DNA of 64,000 bases from Coturnix japonica (GCF_001577835.2 NC_029516.1:105915700-105979699); one strand, 5' to 3'. Counted from the stretch's first letter, positions 1 to 13,877 are shown. Numbers and translations: made by a program. The notes: generated from the letters alone by a model not told the origin.

Positions 1-1587
1 ACTTGGCTGCCATTAATTGTCAGATTTGACAAGCAGTGAGAGCAACTCAGTACAGCAAATGTGACAGGGGATTCTAACTACCAGAAAGGAACACTGTTAA
101 GTGTCTAGAAAGGATAAGAAGCCCACTGTCGGCATGGTTAAATTACAGCTCCAATTAATGGAAAGTGATTTGAAAATATGAAACTATAAACAGCCTGAAA
201 ACTACAATTTAGTCTAGAAGCAGCAGATATGAAACCAAATCTAGATGAAGAGCCCAGGGAGGGAAGACTGGGCTTAAGAGCAAGCACAGGGTGTAGACAG
301 GGATAGAGACAAGCAAAGGCAGGAACTGAGTTCTTATGAGTGAAGGGATGTGGTTAAGAAGCAGCACCTGAAAAATGGAAAACTAGATGGCAGTAAGCTG
401 GAGGGATTGGAGGAGCCTCTGGTTCATGTTTATAAAACAATACGCTGGCTTTCACTGCCCTCCTGCTTTCAGCAAACACAAATGTAAAACAAAATTATGT
501 CCTGTTAAAATTGCCAATAAAATTACAGCAATCTATCTCTAACGTGATTGCTTTATGAATGCAAGTGGGTAGAAGTGGATCTAAAAACTCTGGCCTTGCC
601 ACAACTTCCACAGCTATCCCAAGCTGAATTGGGATGAAACTACTGATTTTCTAGGTTGGCTTCCTCAAGACTATGGATGTCTCAATCCCACCAGGCAACA
701 TTAAAAGACTGTCAAAGTTGTACTGCCAGATGCTTAAGAAATGAGGATGTATAAGAATTAAAACAGTCTGCACAATCCTTGTTTTGCTTCCTTCCAGACA
801 TATTATTATGTATATTTTTTAGGTCTTTTTAGGTCCCTTGACTTATGCAGTATGTAGGATGAACTTCCTCAAAGGGTGAACCAAGTTCATAACAAAGGAA
901 TTGTAGCTTATGCTTCCTGCTTCATTTCCTTCTGAAACTGGAAAGTGTTTAGAAAAAGAAGCAGATATAATTTGAAGGCTGCCCTGGAGAAGAACACTCC
1001 ACACTTGGCTATGTCACAGAGGAAACAACAAAATACATGGGATGACTGTTCATTAAATGTACAACTCACCAATGCAGAAACAAACTGTGTGGAGGAAGAC
1101 AGTATGTAATCTATTGAAACACAGACATCATAACTGCATATACATGCAACAAGGGTAGCATTAAAATAGCACAGGCATCCTCAGAACTAGTATTTCTTAA
1201 CTGAAGTATTTGACTTCATGAGTCAGCTTCTCAATCAAAAAACAGGAATTTGTTAGGTTTCAGAAAGTAAACAGAGCTTTGAAGGCTGGAATAATATTCC
1301 CTGGGTAGTAAAAATCATGCTAGAATAGAAGTTAAGACTTTAATTTATTTAATACTTGCATTCACGCAATATACATTCTACGTGTAATGGGTACACCAGC
1401 TATTTGCCATGAGAAATTTGATTAACGATAGGAATGCAAGCTCTGCTTTGTAAAACAGACTCCAAGCAGCAGGCTAGCACAGACAGCTCTACAATTACAA
1501 TAACATCACACCATCTCTGTTTCGTAACATGATCTACCAGTAGATGGCAGAGCAAGGTTTAAATGAAAAAACAAAACCACACAGCGT

Positions 1588-1614
1588 CTTCCTACATCAC
1601 TGTGATGTAGGAAG
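1588..1614. repeat. 27-base near-perfect palindrome
   Basis: Arms CTTCCTACATCAC and GTGATGTAGGAAG pair perfectly over 13 bases around a single T. Confidence 0.95.
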
Positions 1615-3730
1615 TGAGCTCAGGTTTAATATTCTGCACACTCAGCTTTATCCTGAGCTTTCCTTGTATTTAACTAAAGCAGTTTAAAACGATGTGTAAC
1701 AGTCAGCACAACATTTAAGGCACATAAATATATGCCAACCAGAATAATGAATATGAAGAGCCACTAGAAGAAAATTCTCCCTTTACTCCCAGTCTTACAA
1801 AATATGGAAAATGCCCAATTAACAACAACAAACATTTTACAGTGAGGAGCTGCTCTCTCCTCCCTTCTCAAAGTAATTTGTTGCTATTTATATTTTATTT
1901 CTCAGCTCCGTTCCACAAAAACTCTCCTTTTCAGGGAGTCCCCATTCTCAAAGGCTGCTGTCTGACAGTTGCTGTGCCTGACCACTGGGCTAATTTCTCA
2001 AGGCTCTGCCTCATTTTTGACTGAAGAGGGTCAGCTGCTCCTCTGGGACTTTGTTACAGCAAGCAATTCTAAAGAAGATGGTAACTTAAAACCAGTTAAA
2101 ACGTCAGCAGCCCTGCAGCAGCAACCTGTCATCTAATGCTGAAAGGCTATTTCAACACTTAGTTACTTTGAAATAAATACTCAGAACTAAAAACTGACAC
2201 GTTAATCAGTTTCAGCTCTTTTTGATGGGCAACGTAAATCTATTTAGACAGATGAAACAGTGCCAGAACATGTACATATATTACTCACTGTATACTGTTG
2301 CATAAACTTCTTGGCTATTGCGAAAGACAGAAAGGAAGACTGTTGTGTTCTGACAAGGCACAAGGCAAGCTTTGTCTTTTGAAACCCATCCTCTACTATT
2401 GGTTGAGAATACAAGGACTCAAGTACAGTCAGGCTGTTCGAAGCTGAGAGTGCTTTTCAGTATGATGAACCAGCTGGCTGGACACTTCATCTTCTGAAAT
2501 TTGCAATGGAGCTGCAGCCAACAGGTATGGTTCCTATTCATACATTTTCTTACTTTGTTTTTAAACCTATGCAGTCTTCTGTACTCTACAATACTCCACG
2601 GTATTTAGTTACGTGTTTATATGTAGGAGATACTCAAGCCTTTGGTAGCAGACAACCCAATGAAAAAGTTAACTGGAGATCCAAAGACAGCTCTACAAAA
2701 CATATTTAGAACTTTGGCCACCTACCATGTCTGTTCAAAACCATTAGACCTTTGTCCACTCTACACAGCAACATTCCACATATTTAGACCTTTGCCACTG
2801 CATACATCACTTAAAATGACATTGCTGTATTGGTGAAATTCCTGGTTCAAATGTACATCCGTCAGAGGGAAAGCATTTTTCTTCTGTATCATTTATGGTG
2901 TTCAGGGAGGCAATACAGCTGAATGCTCACAGAATAGGCAATTGCCAGCATGGAGGTGGCCTTGATAGCGATGTGGGGAGCAGATCTTCAGAGCCAGCCA
3001 GACAAATGGACCACTGCACTTACCACCCACCCTTCTGCTGACAATCTCCACTGTTTCATATTATATTATGACAGCTGATAGAATCAAGGTTTCAGTCCTT
3101 GTAATCTGCGCTTCCTCCTTCAAGACTGTTCTTCGAAATAACAAAGAACAAACTTTTCCACCTGCTGCTGCTCTCCACCGCTGAATGAAGAAACATCATA
3201 TTCTTCAATTTCATGGTGACTGACTATACTCAGCAGAGAAACAAAGGTTTAAGATGGCATATGAATGGGGTAATGGAGGACTATTTTCATTAAGAAAAAA
3301 TATATTTTCTGAACTTTGCTTATAGGATATTGCTGCGAGGTATTCAAGTAGAGACTACAGGCAAACAATAGGTGAGCCTTACAGGTATGTCAATAAAATC
3401 CAGTGGAACTTCCTCGTTTGACAATTGTCTTTTAGTAAGTTTAATTTAAGAAGCTGCTTATTGCACTGCACTAAAACAAACAAACAAAAAACCTACAAAG
3501 AAACAGAATTTTTCAGTTGCAGCCAGTTAATTTTATTGTTAGGTTTGTCTGTAGAAGCTTCAAATATAACTAGAAAGGAAAAAGAAAAAGGTATTTTCTA
3601 TTATGTCTGAGATAACAGGAAAGTTATTTGTTATTATAAAGATGTTCAGTGGACATAGTCATTAAGGAAAGACTCAGATGCCAGACACAGTTGCATTTCA
3701 GACACCCAGGGCTAATTGTATAAGACATGG

Positions 3731-3874
3731 CCTGGCAGGTATCAGAGAGAACCTGCCAGGGATCTACACACTGCAGTTAAACAACTGGGACATAGTGTGT
3801 CACAAGATGCCAGCTCGTGTGGGGTCCTGAACCCCACACGAAACGTTCAAGGTTTCCGTTTGCATCAAGATGCA
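3731..3874. repeat. Cluster of three short inverted repeats
   Basis: CCTGGCAGGT/ACCTGCCAGG (3731-3740, 3751-3760; 10-base stem, 10-base loop), CGTGTGGGGT/ACCCCACACG (3816-3825, 3831-3840; 10-base stem, 5-base loop) and TGCATC/GATGCA (3861-3866, 3869-3874). All are perfect. The first two would make strong hairpins. No gene is recognised here. Confidence 0.85.
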
Positions 3875-5540
3875 CACCATACGAACACAAAGATAACAGT
3901 ACAGAAATACATCCCACAAACACCTTATCAGCTCTCTGGGGCTGCATGCCCTGTGTATAAGCTGTATCTAGCCATAACAGCCCCAAGCAGACTCCAGTAT
4001 CATGTAAACATAGCAGATATGTCTCAGGTCACTCAGAGAGCAGATAATACACACTAGCAGAATTTTTGTCATTTATGAAGACATTAATGATTTAGTAGAC
4101 TGAACAGTTCTCCTTTAGACAGCCAAAGATGCTGCAAACCCATACAAAGGAGCTGCACTGCATCAATGCGTGTTCCATATTGCTATTTCTCTTAAGTGCT
4201 TTGGCAGCCACTCCCTCAGGCAGGAGGGAGTCAGGAGTTTCAGGCTGAGCAGTTCCCTTCACCGGGATGTGTTCCTTTGCTCTATGGTTACCTTCCACAA
4301 TGCTTGGTTAGCAAAGAGAAAGAAGAAAAAAGATAAAAAGAAAGTAGGCTGCTTTGGCTTATCATATACCTTTCACACAGCAATTAGTAACAAATGGGAT
4401 TAATTCCTCTGCTAGAAGACAAACAGGCAACTACTGTTAATAGTGTCATACAGAACACAACATAAAGTGTTCCTACATATAAACATTACACCCATAGCCT
4501 TAGCTAATATTAGTGCCTAATATGAGCTTCAAAGCAGCCATAGCTCTATCAGTCACTGAGCAAAGTAATCACAGGCCTGGGGTTAGCTACAGGGCAGCCC
4601 TAAAACTGGGGACCTGTCTTCATTTTGCCCCTGTTCCCACCGAGATCTTCATCTTTTGCAGAACATCAGCTGATGCAGTAGTTTGCATCAAGATATTTCT
4701 TACAAAAATGTGAGAGTTGACTAAAGATTATGAATAATTTTCAGATATTTTACTTATTCTTAAAAGAAGGACTTCATACAGTATTAGAATTGAAAGCACG
4801 AATGATTTTTAATACTTATATCTTATAATAATTTAAGCAGGCTTTTAAAAAAGAGCTTGATTTTTAAGAAGTCCATATTTCTTTCCAAGTAAATGTAGAC
4901 ATTTTCAGTTTAAAAGGCTATCATATTTAAAGAGGCATCGTTTGAGACATGGAAAATCAGTCTTTAAAATGGACCCAGTCACCACTTTTTCTTATCATTA
5001 AGAAGGCGCTATAGTTAAAGCTTTGAGGAGTATTCACTAAAAATAATGCAGTACATTTCCCATTCAGAGACCCAACTGTGCCCAGGCTTATGGTGAGGAG
5101 TAGAACAAAAGAAGAGCATAATCCCAAAGGAATTTGTGCATTCCCAGCACCACCTTGATAACAGATTCATGCCATACAAACTCCATGTCCAAAAGAAGCC
5201 AGACTTTTCTAACCCATGCCCTGTGCAACCAAACCTATGCCACTGCCAGCTCCTCAAGGTTATGAACATTATAGCTGCAATGTTTTTCTCCCATTATATA
5301 AGCATTTTGTCCTTCCATACGCTTATTGCACTCCTCTTAAACCAGCAATTGTCCTAACATGCATTTAGCCTGCACACATTGGTTCACTTGCACGGTCCAG
5401 TCTCACTGACTCCAGCAGAACTGCTTTCTCAGAGCTGGCAGAAATACCTCATCAAGACTAGTGAGCCTTCACATACCTTGTCTAAGCCTGCAAGCGGCCC
5501 TGTCACCCATGTACTGCAATAAAAACTAACTCTAGGAAGA

Positions 5541-5782
5541 GGCAAAGGCCTTATTCTGCAACAGGAGAGGTTAAGGTTGGACGTAAAGAAAAATTTCTTC
5601 CTTAGAAAGGGTGGTGAGGTAGTGGCACAGGGAGGTGGTGGAGTCACCAACCCTGGAGGTGTTCAAGAAATGAGCAGATGTGGCACTGAGAGACATGATT
5701 AGTGGGTACGGTGGTGGTGGATTTACAGTTGGACTCACTGATTCTAGTGGTCTTTCCCAATCTCACTAATTTCATGATTAAT
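5541..5782 (+). repeat. CR1 LINE 3' fragment
   Basis: 5'-truncated CR1. Recognised by the GGTTGGA/AAATTTCTTCC block, the GGAGGTGGTGGAGTC block (relic of the EVVESPSLE coding end), and the tail ending in TTCATGATTA. Moderately diverged. Confidence 0.85.
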
Positions 5783-8027
5783 GAAAAAATGCTTTTGTTG
5801 GAAAGGGCATCTATAAATACCTTAAATACTCCTTGTCTAGTTCACCTAATCTTACAGACTCAGCAGGAAACATCATCATTGTAGGCCAGTAAGCCTTCGA
5901 GTCATGGTCATTTTGCCCCAGCTATCTAAGAGAAATGCTGCAGAATCACACAGTTCTTTTTTAATCCACCTCAGTGATTTTAACCTGAACAGCATTTGAA
6001 GAACATACACAGCAGTACAAACAAAATTCAATCTCTCTTCAAAAATTTGGGAAATGTGTCCATTTTTTTTATGAACAGATATTCATCATTACTCACTGAA
6101 ACTAAAAGCGACAGTTTTGCATCCTCTTGTGCTACACATTCACATATTAGTATCTGTTGATTGCACGTATTTATGATTAGGCATTAGATAACCAAAGCCC
6201 AGAGGAAACTAGGATTTCACTGAAACACACTGATCTGTTAAGCAGCAAGTGAGATAAAAACTGTCAGCTTCCTCCAGCTAATTGGCTTTGCTGTCATATG
6301 GCACTGAACACTGATCTTATTCTTTAACCGTATTACAGCTTTCATTGCTGTGCTGCACTCTCAACGATAGCTAAAGGCTGTGAAGACAGCAAAAATGAAG
6401 AGGGAGAACAGACCTGCTACTACCAGATCCTGATATCATGAGCTTTAGTGATATCCTTACTGGCAGAGCAGTCCTACACAGCCCTCAGGTGGACAAGGAA
6501 CCAACCTGCAGCTGCAGCTCAACTCCTGCTGTTTCAGTGGGATTTTTCGGTTGTATTTCTTTTTCTCCCCCTCTGGCAATGACAGCTCACATTCAGCCCT
6601 TCACAGAAACTTCCAACGCTGCAATTTACAACCAAGGGGTGCAGGAGCCAGTATTCGCAAAGGTGCTTATTTGGAGAAGACAGACAGTTCACACACACAA
6701 GCCCTTAGAAAAGTTACAGCATATTGCTGGGAACAACCAGTGTCTTCACCCTCAAAAAAATTACCAGTCTCAGTAATTTGTTTTATAACACCTGGTGGTG
6801 GGGCCGTCCCTGTCTGCTGGCCAGACACCCCTACAGCCCACCACTGTGATTTGCTATGAGTTTTATAAAAAGTATATCTAGAGAATCAAGAATATGTACA
6901 GGACTCGTAACAATGCTTACAAAAACACTGTTGCCCATATACCTTTCACTTCCAACATGCACCTACATTATCTTCTCTAGACAAAGGACTTCACTTTTTA
7001 ACATTACCTTCATTTTTCATAACATCCCACCCTTTGTCATCAAGTTGGTGATGACTAAAGATGTGGAGAAGACTTCAGAATGTTTCCCTTTCATTCTTTC
7101 TGATGGGCAAAATGAATATAAAGCATTTAACAAAGGCAAAGTAACAAAGCACCGATGACTTATTAACTTGGGCTCCCATCAATTACTAATATAAAAGGCT
7201 TCCACTTTCTATGCCTCAGGCTGGCACAGCACTGAAGCTGCCTGCTACTCCAAACAGAAAAAAATACTGGATTCCTGAAGAAGGAAATACATTTTCCCAG
7301 TGATTTTGCAAAAGCTTCAAAAAAGAAGCAAAGCTGATTAATCCAGAATTGATATTACCAAGTGAACTTTATCCTCTACGGACCTGACCACGATTAGGAG
7401 CAGAAATTAAAATGTTTCTTTTACCAGGCTTCACACTAATAATACTAACCATGCACTCATTTAAGGGAAAGGAAGAACTGCCATTGATATATCACAAGGA
7501 AAGTGATGTATTCTAGGAAAAAGCACAGCAAATCCTCAGAGGGAGGAAAAGCTTCTACAATTAGGCGCCTTTCTTTACCCTGTTTTCTTGCATTCTGATA
7601 GGTGTTTTAGGCATATACACTTCATAAAGAGAGACATCCAGTCCCACCCACCTTGTCTGCTCTACTCTGATGGTCAGGTAACAGTTGAATTTTGAGGAAC
7701 TAGAAAAAAGCCTTTTGATTTAGTGAGTTATTACTAGAAGAATAATCTTCAAGACCAGAAGGCCGTATGCAAACAAACTGATGCGCTAACAAAATTAAGG
7801 CTGATCATTTCTGCATTCTTTGAAAAAGTTAAGTGAACCTACGTTCTTAAAAACTGATTTCATTTGATCTTTTGCACTTGAAAAGGTGCTAAAAAGATTA
7901 ATCTACTTTATTACCACTACAGCAGATAAATCTTATTTAATCTGTAATTTCTCAGAGGATTATTCACTGAGTTTCCGCTCTAAATCTTCTTATTTGTTTA
8001 CGTAAATTCAGAACACTGGTCACGTTA
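5783..8027. other. Non-coding, probable intron, nothing recognised
   Basis: No CR1 similarity and no splice-flanked conserved frame seen. Two overlapping open frames at 6438-6859 look like chance. Confidence 0.6.
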
Positions 8028-8569
8028 CCAGCTCTTCTGAGGCCCCATCTGGAGTACTGCATCCAGGCCTGAGGCCTCCACTACAGGAAAGGTGCAGAAC
8101 TCTTTGAACGAGTCCATAGGAGAGCCACTAAGATGACCAGAGGGCTGGAGCACCTCTCCTGTGAGGAAACGTTGAGGGAACTGGGCCTCTTTCGCTTGGA
8201 AAAGAGAAATCTCTGAGGAGACCTCATTTTGGCCTTCCAGTATTTGAATGGAGCGTATAAACAGGAGGGGGAAGGAGCATGGATAGTAATAGGCCAAGGG
8301 GGAATGGTTTTAAACTGAAATGGGAGGTTTAGGTTAGATATTAGGAGGACGTTTTTCACTCAGAGAGTGGTGACGCACTGGAACAGGTTGCCCAAGGAGG
8401 TTGTGGATGCCCCATCCCTGGAGGCATTCAAGGCCAGGCTGGATGTGGCTCTGGGCAGCCTGGTCTAGTGGTGGGCAACTCTGCACATGCAGGGTTAAAA
8501 GCAGGGGTACTGAAACTAGATGATCATTGTGGCCCTTTCCAACCTAGGCCATTCTGGTTTTCCGTGATT
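8028..8569 (+). repeat. CR1 LINE 3' fragment (about 540 bases)
   Basis: Starts in the RT/C-terminal coding end (GGCCCCATCTGGAGTACTGC) and runs through GAGCACCTCTCC, GAACAGGTTGCCCAAGGAGG and CCCATCCCTGGAGGCATTC to the 3' tail CCTTTCCAACCTAGGCC. Several frameshifts against the CR1 C-terminal protein. Antisense to MAP7D2. Confidence 0.93.
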
Positions 8570-9647
8570 ATCTAGGAAGCTCTTGGCCTGCAGAATAAGT
8601 AAGACATTTTACCAGTGGATCAATGGATGGACAGATAGGCACGATTCTCCCTGCCTCATTCACTTATGAAACTAGTAGACTACAGAAACCTCAAAATGGC
8701 AGCCAGGCACTCAAAACCAGAATCCAAGTCCCTTATTCATTTGCATGCTCTGAGAAAGAGTGCACTCAGTGAATAACTGCCCTCATGGTCCCTACTCACC
8801 CTTGTTTTTTGTTTGGTTCATTATAAACTTTCAGAAGCAAATCAACAACTCTAATACCATTCTTTTCTTAATATTTCAGAGCTTTGATTCTATCCATTCA
8901 AATCAATGGCTTTTCTTCATATTTCAAATATTTATTTTCAATTACCAGCCAAACTGACAGGCTTAAAGGAAGGCAGGTAGGGATGCTGTACAAATAGTGA
9001 GTACAGTATGTACGCACTTCAAGAGATGTTTAATCCACTGGTATGACATGAAAATGACAACATAAACTGACAAACAATAATGAAAGAATAATTTTCCATG
9101 GAATTTGTTGTTTAGCTTCTTCATAAAAAGCAGAATAAGAAACGGCTAGCCCTTACAGTTTATCAAACGAGCACTATTCACTCAAAACTGAGTGATAAAT
9201 GAGCTTAAATAAATGTTTTGCAAGAAACATAATAAACTCTAAAAGGAAATGGAAGTAATTACTTGCACTGGTGAACAGCGGTATATAGTAGTAGGCTGGC
9301 AGCTCTGACAGTGGCACAGAGCACATTACAGCAAGAAGAGTTCTGTGGTGTAAAGGACAACACACAAGATAAGCTCTACTGGTGACTGGATGTTACACAA
9401 TGTTGATTTTTAAATTTTATTTACTGAAAAAAAACAAGTGTGCTTATACAGACATAGATAATGTGGGTTTCTGATAACTGCTAAGATGACAGTTCAGTGT
9501 GATTATGGTAATTACCTGTTTATTAGCCTAGTGGAATGTTGCTGCAGAGAGTACTAGTACCTTATGCTCTGTTGTTTACCCTGGTCTTATGTAGTTTTCC
9601 TCATTTGTTATTTAAAAACAAACAAAAACAGATAAGAAGGAAAGGCG

Positions 9648-9740
9648 CTGGCACAGCTGCCCAGAGAAGCTGCGCTGCCCCATCCCTGGAGGCTCAAGGC
9701 CACTTTGGATGGGGCCCTGGGCAGCTGAGCTGGTGGGTTT
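9648..9740 (+). repeat. Short CR1 fragment
   Basis: About 90 bases matching the CR1 block that reads CAGCTGCCCAGAGAAGC, CCCATCCCTGGAGG and GGGCCCTGGGCAGC. Both ends are truncated and the 3' tail is missing. Confidence 0.7.
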
Positions 9741-10636
9741 ATTTATTTTATTTGGTTTAAAGAACTATAACCTCATTTTCAATAGGATCCTTCCAGCTTT
9801 GCTTATCCCCGCCACTGGCAGAATTCTCAGTTTGGTTTCTACCTCTATAATCAGCAATCCCAGTATCTATTTTTTATGATACGTTAGGTAAATTTCTTTT
9901 AATGGAAAATTAGAAAAATCGCTGATGACAGTTTCTAGTGAAAACAGAAAGTATCTCATCATTCAAAAATACCTAAAGAACAGTTAAGCCAATAAGAAAG
10001 AAACCCTGAAACATCCACTCACGTTCTCATCCTTACCTAAAGCTGCTTTGTTCTGGCAGACTCAGAACCCCCTGTAAGAATCACTTCTTCCCTTTTCCAC
10101 CTCACACATACCAGTCCGCAAAGACATTTAATTCCATAAAGCTGCCATTTCCAGCTCTCAGACAAATCTCTCTGCTTTAAAGCTTTAAAGACTTGTTTGC
10201 TCCATTTTAAAACACAGTTTATTGCCATGCTACACAGCTAAAACAATTACAATTTCTGTTTGATCCACTACTTCAGAATAAGTCTTTGGGTACCACCGCC
10301 ACTTCAATGCAGCGCTCAGAAAGTGATGGTGAAGGTTTGAGAGCAGAGCTTTGTACAGACACAAAGAACTTCCAGCTGATAAATGGGGAAGGGTGATGGC
10401 TCAGAGTCCTTGCGGGCAGGCTGCGGGCACTGCAGGCTTTTCTCATCAGCTGTGAAAATTCAGCAAGCACAACAGTTTGGAAAGCTTCTTACTAGTTCAG
10501 CGAGCAAAGGAAGCTAACAGACTTCAGAGCCCCACCTTAGCAGCCAGTTAAAAGCTTCACATTATCACATCGCCTCACTGAATGCAATAGGTAGGAACAG
10601 AACACCGTAATTTGCCAACCTCTTTATAAGATCAAT

Positions 10637-10671
10637 GAAAAAAAAAAAAAAAGAGAGAAAAAAGAAAATAA
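10637..10671. repeat. A-rich simple sequence
   Basis: Run of about 15 A followed by GA-rich and A-rich sequence. No SINE body or CR1 lies next to it. Confidence 0.8.
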
Positions 10672-11261
10672 ACACCAGAGTACATACAGTTCTGTTCCCA
10701 CAGCTTCCAGCACAGACACATCTGTACTCAAAACAGACACTGTTTTCATTTAGTGAATACTGTGATTACCTTAATGAGACTAATTTGGGGTGAGCATGTA
10801 CACAATCCTTTAAAAACAAAATTGCCTCTTTGCTAAGTAATGTTTTCGTAGTACTAAGTAGCCTACTTCTGTCCAACCTCCCTTTTGAGGTTCTCATCTA
10901 TTAAGCTATGCTCTCATCTATTAAACATAATCGTAGCAGAGAAGATCGCTTGGATGCTACCACTTCTACACTACAATGGCTCTGAATCAGTGAGAAAAAA
11001 CAGCCACCTAATCCATGCAGAGCATTATTCTCCTATGGTAATAAAGCAATTAAACTGTGTACATTTATGTACTAATAATCAACATGGCTACATGTCTCAT
11101 TAGCATCATAGTGGGGTGAGAAGTCGTCATACCGCAGTCATTTCATAAGGATCCAAACAGGTGGAGAGGAAGTGGGCCAGTGTACAGCAGCTGAGATAAG
11201 ATGGCATTTTTGTTAGCTGCCTTCTGCTGCTGCAAAATCTAATTTCCATCCAGGAAAAAAT

Positions 11262-11290
11262 AAAAAAATAAATAAATAAATAAATAAAAA
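11262..11290. repeat. (AAAT)n microsatellite
   Basis: About six AAAT units following an A-rich stretch. Confidence 0.9.
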
Positions 11291-11807
11291 AGTTTTTTGG
11301 CAAATTTAGTAAATTTCTACATATGCCTCAGTCAATGGGTTTGATGAAGTGTGGATCGCACCTATTTGTCTCATGAGCCTTTGAATATTGATTTAGGCAA
11401 GCAAAGCTTGTCTTGGACTCCCTAATTAAGAACTATTACAAGGCCAATCAAATAATACAATTAAAAAAAAAATGAAAACAAAACACGGAGTCTCCTCCAA
11501 TTCTTCTATTATATCATAAATAAGCAGCTTGACATAAGGTATCCAAAGCTGTTAGGGAATTTATTTATTTGTAAATGGCAAACCAATCTCACTGTCAGTC
11601 TGACAGCTTTCCCTGGAGAGTAATTTACTTAAAATTAAATTCAGTCATTATCATACTGAGACAAGAGTTATTAGATCACATATGTAGTCGCATTCTGAAG
11701 TACTGCAGTTATGTAAGAAATTTCTATAGAAAAAAAAAAAAGTTAATTAAATTTAAAATTAAGAGTTATGTTAGAGCTTCTATCAGACTTACTTCTGGAA
11801 GCAGCAG

Positions 11808-11872
11808 TCATAGAACCATAGTATCATCAAGGCCGGAAAGACTAGTAAGCATCTACTCCAACACAATTAGGT
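11808..11872 (-). repeat. CR1 3' tail fragment, old
   Basis: The plus strand reads TCATAGAACCATAGTATCAT then AAGGCCGGAAAGACTAG and CATCTACTCCAAC, which is a reversed CR1 tail. The match fades after that. Confidence 0.6.
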
Positions 11873-13334
11873 GCATACAGCACTGGCACCAATGAAATGG
11901 AGAACAGAATGAAACATCATAGCCACTAAGGACAAAGTCCATATATCTAAAAAGACCCATGACTTTGGTGCTTTGGTGCCAAGTGATGACGTTGTACAGA
12001 GACCTGATGTAGATTACTCACCCAGCAAGTCTGTCACACATTCTTTGGAGTGGGTTATTTGAAAACACAATTTTTTTTAATTGCTTTTTTTTTAAGGCTT
12101 GTCAAGAGAATTTTCATCCTACTCAACTTACCAAAATAGCTTCAAGTAGAAATATTTGGCTCAGGGAAGAGAATTACTGAATTTGTACCTCCATGTATTT
12201 GATCCTGAAACTCCAAAGTATGCCAAGCCAAAACAGCTCAAACCTCCATGCAGCAGACAACAAATGGAGACTTCTATTTTAACATGCACACGTGTGCATG
12301 GCAGATTTCTCAACTTTTCTGCCTACCCACTCCATGACTGTGCAGGGAGGGAAGGGGGCACCAAGCTACACAGTGGGAGTCAGCTGGAGAACGGAGGTTA
12401 CCAAGGGAATTCTTATAATGCAGGATGCTTGGAGCCTCACATCCAGCTTCATCACATCTTGGTATCATCTCTCCTCCCATACTATGGTCAGGGAAACAAA
12501 AGGCAGAATACCTGGCAGGGCACACACAGCTCATGCCAGCAACTCTGTCTGGCAGCTGGGAGGGAGGTGACAGCACAGCTCCAGGAAGCTGGAGGCAGGT
12601 GCTGGCCTGCCCAATTTCACACTGCAGCTGCACAGCCTGACAGAGCTGACTTGGAATTCTGTCTAATGCTGGAATTTGTTCTAAAATACAGGATTGTGTT
12701 ACAGGGTGACAACTAGCTTTTTTGAAACCTTTAAAATCCGTCATGGTATTCTGACCACAGAATTCTAAAAATATATTGCTTACAAAGGTCACTAGGTAAA
12801 ATCAGAATCGAGGGCTTGCAAGGCTCTGCGAGGCAAGGAAGAAGGGCAACCAAAATCCACTTTAATTTACATGCTTATAATGGTAGTGTAGCAATATTTA
12901 AGAACACCGAGGAGCATGACAACAGCACACACAGCAGCATCCCTTGACATCTGCACACATCAAAATAGACTGAGCTAAATATTTCGGCATATGAAACCTA
13001 GCAAAGAACATGACTTCAATAGTCTCTAGAGGCAAGAAAAGCTTTTAAAAAGAAAAACAGAGGCAGACAGTGTACGTGGAAAGACTGAGATAAGTCATTA
13101 TGATGGTTTAACTACAGGCTCTTGAAGTTTAGTTTTCATTCACTGCAATCGCTCAAGCCCTAGTTCAGAACATTTTATAAAGCAAGTCAATCTTTCAGAG
13201 TAATACAGTGGAAATTCCTTTAATGTGCACATCTCAGAGCCCTGGAGGGGTTCAGAGTGCTGTGACTCTACTTTCCTAAGAGTGAAAACCTCACTTCTTT
13301 GATATGGCTGTATTCTTACATGTGTGGTTAACAG

Positions 13335-13850
13335 CGATTCACGGAATCGTAGGGGTTGGAAGGGACCTCCAGAGATCATGGAGTCCAACCCCCTGCCAAA
13401 GCAGGTTCTCTACACCACGTCACACAGGTAGGCGTCCAGGCGGGTCTTGAGTATCTCCAGAGAAGGAGACTCCACCACCTCCCTGGGCAGCCTGTTCCAG
13501 TGCTCCGTCACCCTCACTGTAAAGAAGTTCTTGTGCACATTCAAGCAGAACTTCCTGTGCTCCAGTTTCTGGCTGTTTCCCCTAGTCCTGTCTCCCCACA
13601 CTGCCTCAACACTTTGCCCCCCACACCTAAGATATTTATAGACCTGGATCAGGTCCCCTCTCAGTTTTCTTTTCTCAAGGCTAAACAGATACAGGTCATG
13701 TAGCCTTTCTTCATAGGGGAGATGCTTCAGGCCCTTCACCATCTTAGTGGCTGGACTCTTTACAAGAGGTCCCTGTCTTTTTTGTACCAGGGAGCCCGGA
13801 ACTGGACACAGTAATCCAGATGAGGCCTCACCAGGGCAGAGTAGAGGGTA
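13335..13850 (-). repeat. CR1 LINE, about 515 bases of 3' end
   Basis: Minus-strand CR1 with a long open C-terminal reading frame (110 codons from 13742), including KGLKHLPYEERLHDLYLFSL and [20 protein letters not shown] and ending in YLCDVV. The 3' tail has the GGTTGGAAGGGACCTCCAG block in reverse. Well preserved. Its 5' truncation is followed directly by an AAAT microsatellite. Confidence 0.95.
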
Positions 13851-13853
13851 GAT

Positions 13854-13877
13854 CCAAATAAATAAATAAATAAAATC
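13854..13877 (+). repeat. (AAAT)n microsatellite
   Basis: About five AAAT units abutting the 5' end of the CR1 copy on the left. Confidence 0.9.

Larger units (their letters stand above)
1..5540. other. Non-coding, probable MAP7D2 intron 1
   Basis: AT-rich, with no exon or recognisable transposon apart from the palindrome and hairpin cluster listed. The open frames here are short and uncorroborated. Confidence 0.6.
8570..13334. other. Mostly unique non-coding DNA
   Basis: Apart from two small CR1 bits and simple repeats, no feature is recognised. A slightly GC-richer patch at 12.15-12.72 kb is open in several frames on both strands. Confidence 0.55.

Noticed and set aside
12156-12716. 186-codon plus frame with a 160-codon minus frame opposite
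   Set aside because: Both strands are open, there is no recognisable domain, and no splice or conservation evidence. Likely chance in a GC-richer patch.
13410-13742. 110-codon minus frame as a host gene
   Set aside because: It is the C-terminal end of CR1 ORF2 ([14 protein letters not shown]), repeated at 18.9, 25.8 and 59.4 kb.
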